From Cryptomeria japonica (Eukaryota; Streptophyta; Pinopsida; Cupressales; Cupressaceae): a stretch of 64,000 nt of DNA. Made by a program: the position numbers and the translations under genes. Below the pieces are notes generated by a model that saw nothing but the letters and a program-made list of their open reading frames with translations, made no database searches and was not told the DNA's origin. Below are positions 23,301-34,019 of this stretch, in pieces (the stretch's first letter is position 1; each line of letters starts with the position of its first letter). Location: positions 268,562,425 through 268,626,424 of the forward strand of contig NC_081415.1 of the NCBI RefSeq assembly GCF_030272615.1, given 5' to 3'.

Positions 23301-23403
23301 GTGAATGGTTAATTAGTTCATATTTAAATGTAAAGTTTCAATTAGTAAAAATCGATAATGTACTAATTCACCCCTCCCCTCTCAGTACCTATTGGATCTA
23401 ACA
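20350..23403 (+). mobile_element. 3054-bp LTR-like insert (possible giant solo LTR)
   Basis: Begins TGTTGGCATT and ends GGATCTAACA. The flanks TTTAG (20345-20349) and TCTAG (23404-23408) form a 5-bp target-site duplication with one mismatch. A TATA box TATAAATA lies at 22630-22637 and a C-rich tract (CACCCCTCCCCTCTCAGT) lies 20 bp before the end, as in the NA LTRs. I see no coding domain and no second LTR copy. It is best read as one very long LTR left by recombination, with a TATA box about 2.28 kb into it. A short resemblance between 20449-20490 and 22092-22150 may mean a nested insertion or duplication. Confidence 0.65.
22630..22637 (+). promoter_or_regulatory. TATA box in the 3054-bp insert
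   Basis: TATAAATA preceded by a pyrimidine-rich CCCGCTCTC. It lies 774 bp before the insert end, a reasonable R-U5 length for an LTR. Confidence 0.5.
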
Positions 23404-24300
23404 TCTAGAACACAAAAACATGGGAATAAGAACTGAAGGAAAAGAATGGGTATTATATGCTAATGAGGATGTACAATCATCACATTCAAAGGAAGTTGAA
23501 AGAGGAGAATTCCTAGTGACCATAACAACCTTGATGAATTAGAGGAATGCATTGGATCAAAGCAAAAGATTGTTTAGAACAAGGTGTACCTGTGAAGATA
23601 AGGTATGCAATATCATTATTGATGGTGGTAGAACTAATAATTTAGTTTTAAATAAAATGGTTAGAAAGCTATAGTTGGAAAGAAAGAGGCACCCACACCC
23701 TTATAGGATTGCTTGGTTGCAAGATAATCATAAAGCCATGGTAAGTGAGCAATGTTTGGTTAAATTAATGTTAAGAAATTATGAAGATGAAGTTTTGTGT
23801 AATATAATGCAAATGGATGTTTGACATATCATATTGGGTAGGCCTTAGACATTTGATAGAGGTGTTATACATTATGGTTATGATAACACTTATTGTTTGA
23901 TTAAAAATGGAGTTCAACATAAACTGAAACCATTGGATGTGGAAGGAGAAAAGTTGAGTAATCGTATTGGTATTTGTTTGATTAATGCATTGAAAGAGAT
24001 AGTGAATGCAAAAGAAGTTGAGAAACATGATTTTCTCATGTGTGTTGAAGCACTTGAAAGAGAATGGAAAGAATTAATTTGAAGTAGAACAAAGGTTGTA
24101 GAAAAAGGTGAGGTAAAACCAAATTTTACTAGGTTCTTTGATGAGAATGAGAGTGAAGAGATAGCAATAGATAATTTTGATAAAATTGAATTTGAGGGAC
24201 ATAATGTGGAGGTAAATAAAGACTTTTCCAATGACTCTTTCTTTGAGAACAATGAATATGAAGGGTCCTTAATTAGTGATCTTGATTCCTTATTAAAAAA
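23404..24300 (+). pseudogene. Chromovirus-like gag end and aspartic protease
   Basis: The gag frame resumes directly at the insert's right edge. The protease follows: Arg-Thr-Arg-Cys-Thr-Cys, then Ile-Ile-Ile-Asp-Gly-Gly with the catalytic Asp, then Arg-His-Pro-His-Pro-Tyr-Arg-Ile, then Ile-Leu-Gly-Arg-Pro and Phe-Asp-Arg-Gly-Val-Ile-His. This order is typical of plant chromovirus proteases. An acidic linker follows (about 24080-24300). Single stops occur at 23673, 23822 and 24080. The element does not reach a reverse transcriptase. Confidence 0.8.
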
Positions 24301-24426
24301 ATGTGGAAATTGAGTATCTTGATTATTGTACTAACACTATTTGGGGTGAAGGAAACCAAGTTGCAATGGTAGTATGTCTTTCAAAAGGAATTGAAACAAT
24401 GAAAATTCATGAAGGATACAAAATAG

Positions 24427-25468
24427 TGTAGTGTCATGAAATTGCGACCCTCACAATTTTTCGACCACATTAGGGTCCTCACGCATGCGAACTAAATCCC
24501 TAGGCCTGATCGGAGACTAGAGACTTGTTTGACGTCTGAGAACTACATCATTCTTGCCCTTTGCACTATCAAAAATGCATCCTACCCTACAAAATAGGGC
24601 AGGAAAAGAGTGTGGCGCCCCTGTCCACTACCCCATTTTGGGACAGGGCCCTTTTCAAATATGCTTTGGAGGTTGCACATTGAGCGGGAAAACTCCCCAG
24701 TGTCGGCTTGTGATAGAAAATCACTCAATTAGCCCTAATTGACAAGTATTTAAGTCGCATTTCCCCTTCCATTTTGGGAATAAGATAGATACATGAGATA
24801 ACGCATTCAAGAATTCCTTTCCAGCATTGAGCATTCTCAAGTCTCCTTTCAAGGCTAGGTGTTGCATTCAAGTCAAGGATTCAACCATTGAAGAGGAAAT
24901 TCATTCCAACATTCAATTCAACATAAGAAAATCTATCTACATTCTATCTACAACCTCCCTTGAGGTGATTTACATTTCAGTCTTTCATTTACATTCACTT
25001 GCAAGTACTTTCTTTCATCATTTGGTTAATTCCAAAACTGGGGTTTGACTTGAAGGCAATCCCCAATCCCAACACCTTTCCCTCTCTTTTATGTGTGTAG
25101 GTTGTAGGTGCGCAGCTATAATTTTGGATTCGGGCTCCATTTACAGAGATGAAAAAAACCCTTTTCATTTCACGGATTTTTCGGAGGACCGTGTACACTC
25201 CCGCCATGGTCCGGGCAAATTTTTCCCAAATCCATAGGGTGACTTCGTTTTGACAAATTATTGCCAGATCCAGGTGCACAACTCCATCCAATGCTTGTAT
25301 CTTGAGTTATAATCAAATCTTTGTTACTTTTACACTTGATCATAAGTACACAATTCAATCAATTCAAATCTCAATCTTAGAAGAGGGGATTCACTTACCA
25401 TCACTCAGAATTCAATCTCTTTCTTTAGAGGTTCAATCTAGTGTATTTTCCTCCCTCTTCCAATGTAA
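24427..25468 (+). repeat. Gypsy B-type solo LTR in the chromovirus-like element
   Basis: Begins TGTAGTGTCATGAAATTGCG, matching the B3 LTR start TGTAGCGTCCTAAAATTGTG, and has the same landmarks in order. These are a GC-rich hairpin (24614-24651), a TATA-like TATTTAAG near 24747, a long shared stretch with AGGATTCAACCATTGAAGAG, and the GGACCGTG...CATGGTCC module (25186-25212). No gag follows it, so it is a solo LTR or a truncated copy. The 3' end is approximate. Confidence 0.7.
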
Positions 25469-25900
25469 TGTGGAAAATGTGTTTGAAGAGAAATCCGAAG
25501 TGAAAATTTCATCTCTCCTCAGAGGGAAGAAAAGATTTCCTCTCAATATCTCCATCATTCACCTTTTTTCCAACATCACAAATACAAGGAGATAAAAAAG
25601 GTAAATTAGCAAAAGAGGGGATGGGAAACCTTTATTTCATTGAAAGAGAAGGTAATAATTCAATCATTTTATCTAATTTTGATAGGGTATCATTGGGAAG
25701 TCAAATTTGAAAATTTGAATTTCATGAAGGGTAGAAAATAAGTAAGGATGAAAGGGGATAATGTTGTGAGGTTGTAGAAAAACAAAAACAAGAAAATACT
25801 AGTGGACAAAGCAAGGAAATGGATCCAAGACAAACATAGGGTCTACAAATGTTTCTAGGTTTGACTTAAAAACATTTGTCTTTCTACCATGAGTATCTAA
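25469..25900 (+). other. Remainder of the chromovirus-like interior
   Basis: No domain is recognised. A purine-rich stretch (AAGGATGAAAGGGGATAATG, near 25744-25763) resembles the polypurine tract seen before chromovirus 3' LTRs, though it sits about 140 bp upstream of the LTR. Confidence 0.4.
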
Positions 25901-26885
25901 TGCAGGAGCATCCACGATCATTGACAATCTTGATCAGCCAATTGAAGAGTAATTTAATTTTTTATTTTTCTGAGGTTTGGTAATTTCATTGTTGGAGAAA
26001 TAACTCTTTACATTTAGGCCAAAATATTATTTTAATATTTGGTCACCTAATAATCTTATTGTCATTTTGGTGTGGATATAATGTAGGAGGTAAATTTAAT
26101 TTTTGAAGTTTCTAATTTTCCCATTTCGACATGGGTTTGGGAGAATATTCTCTTTTGGCAACTCATTTAATTCTCCTAAATTGTAACTATGAAGGATTTG
26201 GGTGCCCATATTGAGTTGATTGTCATTTTCTAATTTGGGCCCCTATTTGTGGGGAGTGGGAGTCTAGTTGGCACCTAAACTTGATAATTTTTTAAAAGTG
26301 GGTTTGAAAATTATTTTAGTGCATTAAATATAATTTATAAAATGAAAATTTTGATATTTCATTGGTTGGGCATACTTCAAGAGTTTTAAAATCTGATTTA
26401 ATAAAACTCATTTTTGAGTTCAATATTAGTAATTTTGAAATTGGGGGTTAGTGCCAGGAAATGGAGGGAGATGGAATTGGGTGTAGTTATTCTAGGAGAG
26501 GAGTTGGAAGAAATGTTTTTGTAGGTTTGAAGGTGGATTTTCAGAAGCAAAAAGATTATTGTATCGATGGTTGACTTTCAATAGAGTTATCCTTTGAAGG
26601 TTGCAGGTTTGAAGAGCCAGATTAACAATGAAAGATGATGAATTGAAGGAGATAATTTATGTAGCTTATCCTTGATGTTGTTTTTTGTTATATTTTAGTT
26701 TTTTTATTAGTTGGATTGTATATATCAACCCATGTGGTTACATATTTACGTAATAACAAATTATTTAGTTTAATGTATCATTTTTGGTGAAGTTGAATGA
26801 GAAACATAGTTTTCCAAATCAGATTTTAATTCTATTTCATATCATTTTTTTTGATAAAGGGTTTGTGTTTAATCTCTATTGCATT
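25901..26885 (+). repeat. Chromovirus-like 3' LTR
   Basis: Begins TGCAGGAGCATCCACGATC and matches the 5' LTR. It carries a 330-bp segment (about 26360-26700) not present in the 5' LTR. The end is approximate, just before the microsatellite. Confidence 0.75.
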
Positions 26886-26904
26886 GTCTATATGTATGTA
26901 TAGA

Positions 26905-27156
<252 letters not shown>

Positions 27157-27199
27157 GAATATTTAGACATTAAACAAGTAAAAAATTTCAGAAAAAATA

Positions 27200-28423
27200 A
27201 TTATTATTATAATTAAAATAATAAATAAGTGTATTTTTTTCACATTAGTATTAGGAATAATATAAATTATTATGTGTGGAGGGTGAAAATTTAGGGTTTC
27301 ACCCTTTATGTAGTAAAACCACTATTTTTTGCTTAGGGACCATAACATTAGGGAAAGATGGAATTGATAGATCTAGCCTTGATAGATCTAGATTCTGATA
27401 AGATTCCTGGTTTCCTAGATGAAACTCTTTGTTCCCTTTAAATTAAATTGATTTAATTAAATATGATGAAATTAGGATAAATGTGTAGAAATTGAAGCAA
27501 TCATGCATAAATAGTGAGATATAGTCATCCAGTGGAGCGAAAAACTTGGATTTGAGTAGTAGATGAAAGCTCAGACCTGTTCCCAAAAAATTGGCCTAAA
27601 ATGTCAGGACCATGGTGGTAGCTTCCATGGTCCAAAATTTTCGTCATCCAAAAGGGAACTTGTTCATCTATGCAAATAATGTTGTTCCTTTGAACCACAA
27701 CTTTGTACATGTTCCTACACATAGTACAGAAGGGAAAATGGTTGAGAATAGGGGATTGCCTTAGGTCAAACCCCCACTTTGGAATTAACAATGAAATAGA
27801 ATTGAAATGTAAATGAAATATTATAATGGAAATGCTTTCCTTTTAAGGGAAAGGCTAAAAATATATAAAACACTAATGTTATACCTTTTTTATGAAGTTT
27901 TGTTTGTCTTCACAAGGAATTAGGGTTTCATGTAGATAGTCTTCATAAAACATAGAACATGAATATCATCTGTAATGCTTGAATCTTGACTTTACTTTTT
28001 CTCCAATTCTTGAAATAAAATTTATTTCTTTCTCACTTGAATTTGTCCGTTAGGTTTGAAATGAGAGGGGTAGACCTCCTTTTATACATGCTAGTCGAAA
28101 AAGAAATTAATTTTCTAACATAGACCGACAAGGGATCTAGGTTCCCACTCAAATCATGTTATCATTATGAGGCCCCAAAATGGGCCCTATTTGGGGGGAC
28201 CATGGTGTTGAGAACCCTATTCCTTGAGGACCATGGTGCCCAACACTATCGTCCTGGACATTACGTTCCAAGATCTTGGGGAGAGAAATGTAGAAAGTGA
28301 AATTTTAGCTTGATACATGGTGTGAGAAAAATCAGGGCTTCAATAAGACCTTAGAGGATGAATGCCAAAGTGAGGGCCCAAGTGAGGACAAAATTTTAAG
28401 GGGGTACAATTTAGGACGCTACA
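27200..28423 (-). repeat. Gypsy B2 3' LTR
   Basis: The minus strand begins TGTAGCGTCCTAAATTGTAC at 28423, like B3. A TATA box (TATAAAAGG, minus) is at 28078-28086. GGACCATGG-type dyads lie at 27607-27633, 28197-28216 and 28228-28254. The inner end near 27200 is estimated from the B3 LTR length. Confidence 0.75.
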
Positions 28424-29360
28424 TTTAGTCTCCACTTTAGCAGGAGTATGAGACCATACTCATGGTAATGTACAAATGTTTAGATTGAAAACTTTTGTCA
28501 AGATATCAAAGATACAAGACACACTAAGCCCCCAAGGGACTTTAAAGGATCTTACTAGCTCAATATAAAGATAAAAGGAACATCACAAGAAAGAGGAAAT
28601 AGAGAGAGAATCATGAATATCCACCTAGTAAGGTTCTCTTACTATGAGTCATGAAAAATAAAAATACCAAATTACAAATAAAAAGGCTCAATTGGCAAAG
28701 TGACATGTATCGAGACATTTGATAGTGTGTGCATAAAGTAAACAATTAAGAAGAGTGTATGCCCCCATGTTAGAGTGATTGCATACACCTTATCAGGAGA
28801 AATTTCTTTAAGCTAGTATGCATCCAAAGACAAACATGTTACCACAATGATATGCCCCCAAGAAAAGACAAATCAAAGGATAATGGTTGCAAAACATAAA
28901 ACACATAAGGCATCCACTAACTCTGGGGTTAGTATTCTCTTATGATAAATAATGTATATCAAGAATATTTGTATTCAATCAACCTCATCTCCAAAGGTAG
29001 TGGAACCACAAGCACAATGAAAGGAGGGAACATGTGTCTTTTGAGTCAACATGGAAGAGACCAAAAGAGATCTCAACGCTTTGCATCATCCCCAAGTAGA
29101 AAACACAAGTGACACCAAAGAGAAGAATCGAGATACAAATAGAAGAATGTAACAACAGATTCGGCTTCTTTATTACCTTGCACCAATGGAGTGACAAGGA
29201 TAATCCAAAGAGAATCTAACATAAAAGAAAAAAGCATTACCAACAAGAAAGAGATGAGAGAGAATCTATGAAATGAATGAAGCTAATCAAGCAAATCATC
29301 TATCTCCCAATCTTGTTGAACATTGTTTTGGGAAGGTGGACAATATGCAAGAGGAGAAAC
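28424..29360 (-). other. Gypsy B2 3' untranslated region and polypurine tract
   Basis: No coding domain. The minus strand contains GGGGGCATA motifs and ends with AAAGTGGAGACTAAA, a purine-rich tract abutting the LTR. Confidence 0.55.
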
Positions 29361-31727
29361 TTAGATCATGGTAGATGGAGCTACCACAAGTTCCAAACAA
29401 GGACCATGCTCTAATGATGAGTCACTTTGTCCATCACTAGGATCTAGGATTAATGCTTTTAAAAATTGTTTAGATAAATCATTGTCAACATCAATAAGCT
29501 CATTGTCAACATTATCATCCGTCTCTTCATCAAGATTAAAAAAAATGGGACCTCTAATAGGAATAAAACATGAACCATCATCTTTATTAAGCATTTTTAA
29601 TCTTGGTGATTTAGGTTGAACTTCCTCCCAAGGGTTAGGTGAACGCTGGACAAATGGGACTAAGTCAACATTTGGTGTCTTCATGGAGTAAATGGGTTGA
29701 GAAGAAAGTTCACAAACCTTAGAACAAATTCTCCGTCAGCGTTCTCTTACATAATGATTTCTATTATTTTTAGCTGAGGGTTGTGGATGTTTAGGATCAA
29801 TAGACATAAGCTTCTTTTATTCCTTTAAAGGAGGAGGAATGGGAGAAGGTCTACTCGATTGAAGAATAAGAGATGCTAGATGCTTTCCTTTATAAGATGT
29901 AGGAGGGGGGACTACAACATATATAGGAGGAATAAAAGGTGTAGGAAGAATACCAGGTCCATAATGAGGAGGAGGAATATGTCTAGGATCTCTAGGCTTA
30001 CTCAAAGATAATATCATCCCATTCTTCCACTTTTGATAAGATAGAAAAAGAGCATCACATCGAGGCTTTAGAGACTCAAATTTTTTAGGCCAAAATTAAT
30101 CAAGGGTAACATCTCCACACCTCACGATGGGTTGTTACATGCTATGATTAATTGTTAAGATAGTACCATTATGAGGAAATTTTAAACATTTATAAATAAT
30201 AAAAGAGATTGATTTCATGGAAGAGAGTCAAGGATGTCCCAACTTCACATGAAATTGATCTGATGTAGGAAAGATAGAAAAGATGGCATCTAAGCACTTA
30301 GTACTTGAACCTCAATGGGAAGAGTAATAGAACCAATAGTAGGGAAAGAGAAACCATCATACACATTGACCACTACATCAGATTTATCATATGTTACTTG
30401 AAGCAACTATAAAGTATAAAGATATTCTTCAGTGATCACATTCACCATACACGCTAGATCAATGAGTACCCCTCATGAGATTTTGCCCTTGATCTTCGCA
30501 GTGATATATAGTGGGCCACTAGGTTCAACAATAGTCTCATTAGGATCAAAGGTAATGCATACATAGGAGATGAATTTTTGTCAACAAGATTCACCACATT
30601 ATTAGACTCAACACAAAGGTCATTGGGAGAATATATAAGAGGCTCAAACTCAACTAGATTAGTAGAATGGGAATGCAAATGATTAGTAAATATTTGGAAG
30701 TTTTGAGTTGGATGAGATATAAATTAGTCTCCTTTGTCATTCACACCAGCTATGGATATGGTATTGTTATCAATTAATTCTTGAATTATACTCCTTAAGG
30801 TATAACACTTCTCAGTATCATGATCGAGTTGACGATAAAAATTTTAAAAGTCTTTGGGATCATAGTAGGGTGGCAAAGTCTTGCAGGTATCATTGGCTTG
30901 ATGGGAGGAAGTTTCAACATATTTTTATTTATTAATTATGTCATTATGCTATACAAAGACTCAGGAAGAGGAGTAAATTCTTTTCTAAAGTATTTGGATA
31001 AAGGGGTCACACCAGATGTCATAGTTGCAACTTGAGTATTAATTTTTTTCATTGATCTTGATGTATCCCTTATTTGGTTTAAACATCAAAAAATATTATT
31101 GATCACTCTCATTCTTATCAACCAAAGCCATTGAAGTAGATGGTTCAAATTGACTCACTTGAAGTTGATAATTATGAAGCATTGCACACAACTACGTAAT
31201 GGAAGTAAACTAAAAAAAGAGAAGCTTATGCCTAATGTATTTTTGAAAATTAGAAATAAAAATTCTCTGAACATGTTGATCAGGCATAGGATAAGAAATT
31301 TGATAATACAAATGTTTATATCTACCAATAAAATCAGTCACTTTTCTTTAACACCTTGCATACAATGAATCAAATCAGTCAAAGTAATATTAGGACCAAT
31401 ATTATTTTGAAATTGTTGAATGAAAGCATTAGATTATTGTTGAAATGATGTAATATAATAAGGAGGGAAAGAACAATACCATTGCAAAGCTTTATCCCTA
31501 AAGGTTCGCGTAAACAATTTAGCCATGTCTTTGATCATGAGCAAAGTCACTACACAAAGTTTGAAATATTTTCACATGAATCAAGGGATCACTATTTCCA
31601 TTGTAAAGCTCCAATTGAGGGACTTCCATATGTTTAGGAGGGACAATGCGGACACTGTCATCATAAAATTGGCTTGCTACATCAAATGTGGGAACATTAA
31701 ACTTGGATTAAGTAATGGAAGCCAAGT
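29361..31727 (-). pseudogene. Gypsy B2 gag-pro, 3' part
   Basis: Resumes the gag at the left edge of the solo LTR with Ser-Lys-Phe-Asn-Val-Pro-Thr-Phe-Asp-Val-Ala-Ser, matching B3 Ser-Lys-Phe-Ser-Val-Pro-Thr-Phe-Asp-Val-Ala-Ser. It then has Lys-Val-Thr-Asp-Phe-Ile-Gly-Arg-Tyr-Lys-His-Leu-Tyr, a decayed protease, and a Pro-rich stretch (29817-30017) matching B3 residues near 910-960. It ends with an acidic 107-codon block (29361-29684) rich in Asp/Glu that lies beyond the part of B3 visible here. Stops and frameshifts are many. Confidence 0.75.
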
Positions 31728-32966
31728 ATGTTAAACAGTTCAAATAACCGGAAGACAACTGAAAGGGGGGGGTGAATCAGTTGTCACCAGATTACTAGAA
31801 CCTTAAGAAATTAAAACTTTAATACCAGAACACATAAGATCAATACCAGAATTCTTAAACCAATTACCAAAATAGTAGATATACTAATTAAGCACAAGCA
31901 ACAATTAGAGAATAGAGACCATCCACATCACACCAAGATTTGTACGTGGAAAACCTGGTAAAGGGAAAAACCATGGTGGAAAGCCTACCCACAGTCAAAT
32001 AATACTTCTATAGTAAGTATGTGATTACAAATTGAGGGGCTTGCACTTGCAAGAAGGCCAAAAGCCTAGAGCACATTGCTCATCACAAAAGGAGTCTCAT
32101 TGACTACATAAAAATCCAGACTACAATCCCGAAGGAAGAATGAACTACAATGATAGCATCTCCTATGCCTAAATACAATTTTGTTAAAGCTCAATACCAG
32201 AGGACTTAATCCTCTTGCATAAATCCAAATCGATCACCTATGATCAACCAAATCCTCTACATGAATGATTATTACATTATTTATTCCTATACATCCTTAC
32301 ATATTTCATCATGATCTACAATGAGATCATACACATATATATACAAACCCTCAACCATAAACAATAAGGTCGGCCACCAGACAATAAAGAAATTACATAA
32401 TTACAAAACATGTCAGCCAAAGGCCAAACGGATATTATATAACTCATAAGTCATCCCGAAAACACATCGAGAAGATCAAGCAACATGTTACATTAATCCG
32501 GTCCATAACCTAGATAGAACCCGACCCAATTTAGGTTCACACACGCTAAAGCAATTATCCCAATCAGCCAAGTCTTGAACACGATCACCATCAGCATCCT
32601 GAATCTCTTCTAGAAGCCGGACCAACACCGCTTATGCATAACATCAAAATATCTTCAACAAAGCTCTGCTGATGAAACCCTCACTGGATCAACAAACCAG
32701 GCTTACCAACATATAAGATAACATCCAATCACCAAATCAAAACCAATTGATTGAACATGAATTTGAGTAGTATTAATAGAAGATCTAAGCCAACTCCATA
32801 AGCCAAAGCATACCAGAGTATACCGGATCATCATGATCTTACCAGCTAGAAACCAAATAACCTACCAGGACCAAAAGGATACCGGTAAACAACCAAAACA
32901 ACTAGTGTTGACATCAATGACAAAACATCAATACAACACATAATCAATTCCTCCAAATGGCCAACA
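31728..32966 (-). repeat. Solo LTR inside gypsy B2 gag
   Basis: 1239 bp. On the minus strand it begins TGTTGGCCATTTGG at 32966 and ends CTGTTTAACA at 31728. Flanks AAGTA (31723-31727) and AACTA (32967-32971) form a 5-bp duplication with one mismatch. The C-rich tract near its end (plus-strand 31763-31780) matches those of the NA LTRs. A TATATATA motif is near 32334. The gag frame of B2 stops at one edge and resumes at the other when compared with B3, which confirms the boundaries. Confidence 0.88.
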
Positions 32967-33761
32967 AACTATTGTTGTAAGGATGAGATATTTTGAGCTA
33001 ATTTATTGATGGTTTCTATGGTGGATGGATTTAAATTGGACATATTGGATTGGGATGGGGGAGTAACAGTTTTGTATGTTGGTTGAGGTTGAGAATAAGG
33101 AGGTAGAATACTATGATATGTGGGTATGGGAGATGATTGGGGCACAAATAGAAGACTCATGGAAGGAGGTATAAAATAATTTTGATTAACAAGGTTGCCC
33201 CTTTGACTAACATGTGTAGGATTAACATTTTTTGTGGAAGCGATCATGATATAAGATGTAAATGTAGGCACACTAGGATAGGATGTAGGCATAGGAATGG
33301 AATGATTGACTTGATTAGTGGTTTGAGTGTAACCAAGGACTTCAACAAAACTTTTGATAGGCATGATATTAGTGTCAACAATATGAGTAAGGCCACACAA
33401 CAAATCAACACCAATTTTATCACTTTGCACCATTCTTTTTAATCCTTCAATTAAATGAGCTTGCCTTAATTTTTGAGTATTGTTGAATCATCCATTGTTT
33501 AAGATTTTCAGATTCATTGTCAATCTTCTCCAGTTGGTCAATGGAAACCCTAGTTAATGATTCATCCTCATCATGATAATTATGAAAAGAATGGGAATAA
33601 ATGACATCATTTGTTGGATTAGAGGAACCACCAACATTCTCATGAAATAAGTTATCCAAATTAGGCTCCATATCCTTATTAATTAAACCTTGGAAATCCT
33701 TAATTCTATAAATTCTTCTCTCAAGACTATTGTAGGTAGGTCTAATGGTAACAAAACTCAT
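32967..33761 (-). pseudogene. Gypsy B2 gag, 5' part
   Basis: Starts Met-Ser-Phe-Val-Thr-Ile-Arg-Pro-Thr, homologous to B3 gag (60988). Frames 33447-33761 and 32969-33433 are separated by a stop or small shift. Shared blocks include Met-Glu-Pro-Asn-Leu, Gly-Tyr-Thr-Gln, Val-Asn-His-Ser-Ile-Pro and the Ser/Pro-rich middle. It ends Ile-Ser-Ser-Leu-Gln-Gln just before the solo LTR. Confidence 0.85.
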
Positions 33762-33990
33762 GCATAAAGGAGGGAAATTGGATTTTAAATTTAAAAAATC
33801 CGATTAAAAAATGCAAAATTTTGTAAACGTGATTGATTAACCAATTAATTAAGAAATTTGATCTGTGAATTTGAAAGATAAATGTCTCTAAATCATAGCA
33901 TAACATATCATAAAGATCATAAAGTTCATGAGATATCTATTAATTCTAGAAAAATCTTGGTCTACTTGTAATATGCGATAATGCGAAGGA
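33762..33990 (-). other. Gypsy B2 leader remnant
   Basis: AT-rich, upstream of the gag start on the minus strand. The long leader and 5' LTR seen in B3 are not present; truncated near the LINE. Confidence 0.45.
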
Positions 33991-34019
33991 TTAATCGATA
34001 GAACAAAATTTTTGGCCCT

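Larger units (their letters stand above)
18584..26885 (+). mobile_element. Chromovirus-like Ty3/gypsy element, internally deleted and invaded
   Basis: Two LTRs share the start TGCAGGAGCATC and a long common stretch (18584 on, 25901 on). Between them are gag (19290-20349, resuming at 23404) and protease (about 23560-23900). Reverse transcriptase, RNase H, integrase and chromodomain are missing. The interior is interrupted by a 3054-bp insert (20350-23403) and by a gypsy B-type LTR from 24427. The gag and protease motifs match plant chromoviruses of the CRM/Reina kind. The loss of Pol probably accompanied the second insertion or a later deletion. Confidence 0.8.
27200..33990 (-). mobile_element. 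Gypsy B2: Ty3/gypsy copy with gag-pro but no polymerase
   Basis: Minus strand, collinear with B3 at 58571-64000: leader remnant (33762-33990), gag-pro frames (33761 down to about 29361), about 940 bp without coding, and a 3' LTR starting at 28423 with TGTAGCGTCC. No reverse transcriptase or integrase lies between protease and the 3' LTR. The 5' LTR is missing; the upstream edge meets the LINE near 34000. A solo LTR (31728-32966) splits the gag. Confidence 0.8.
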
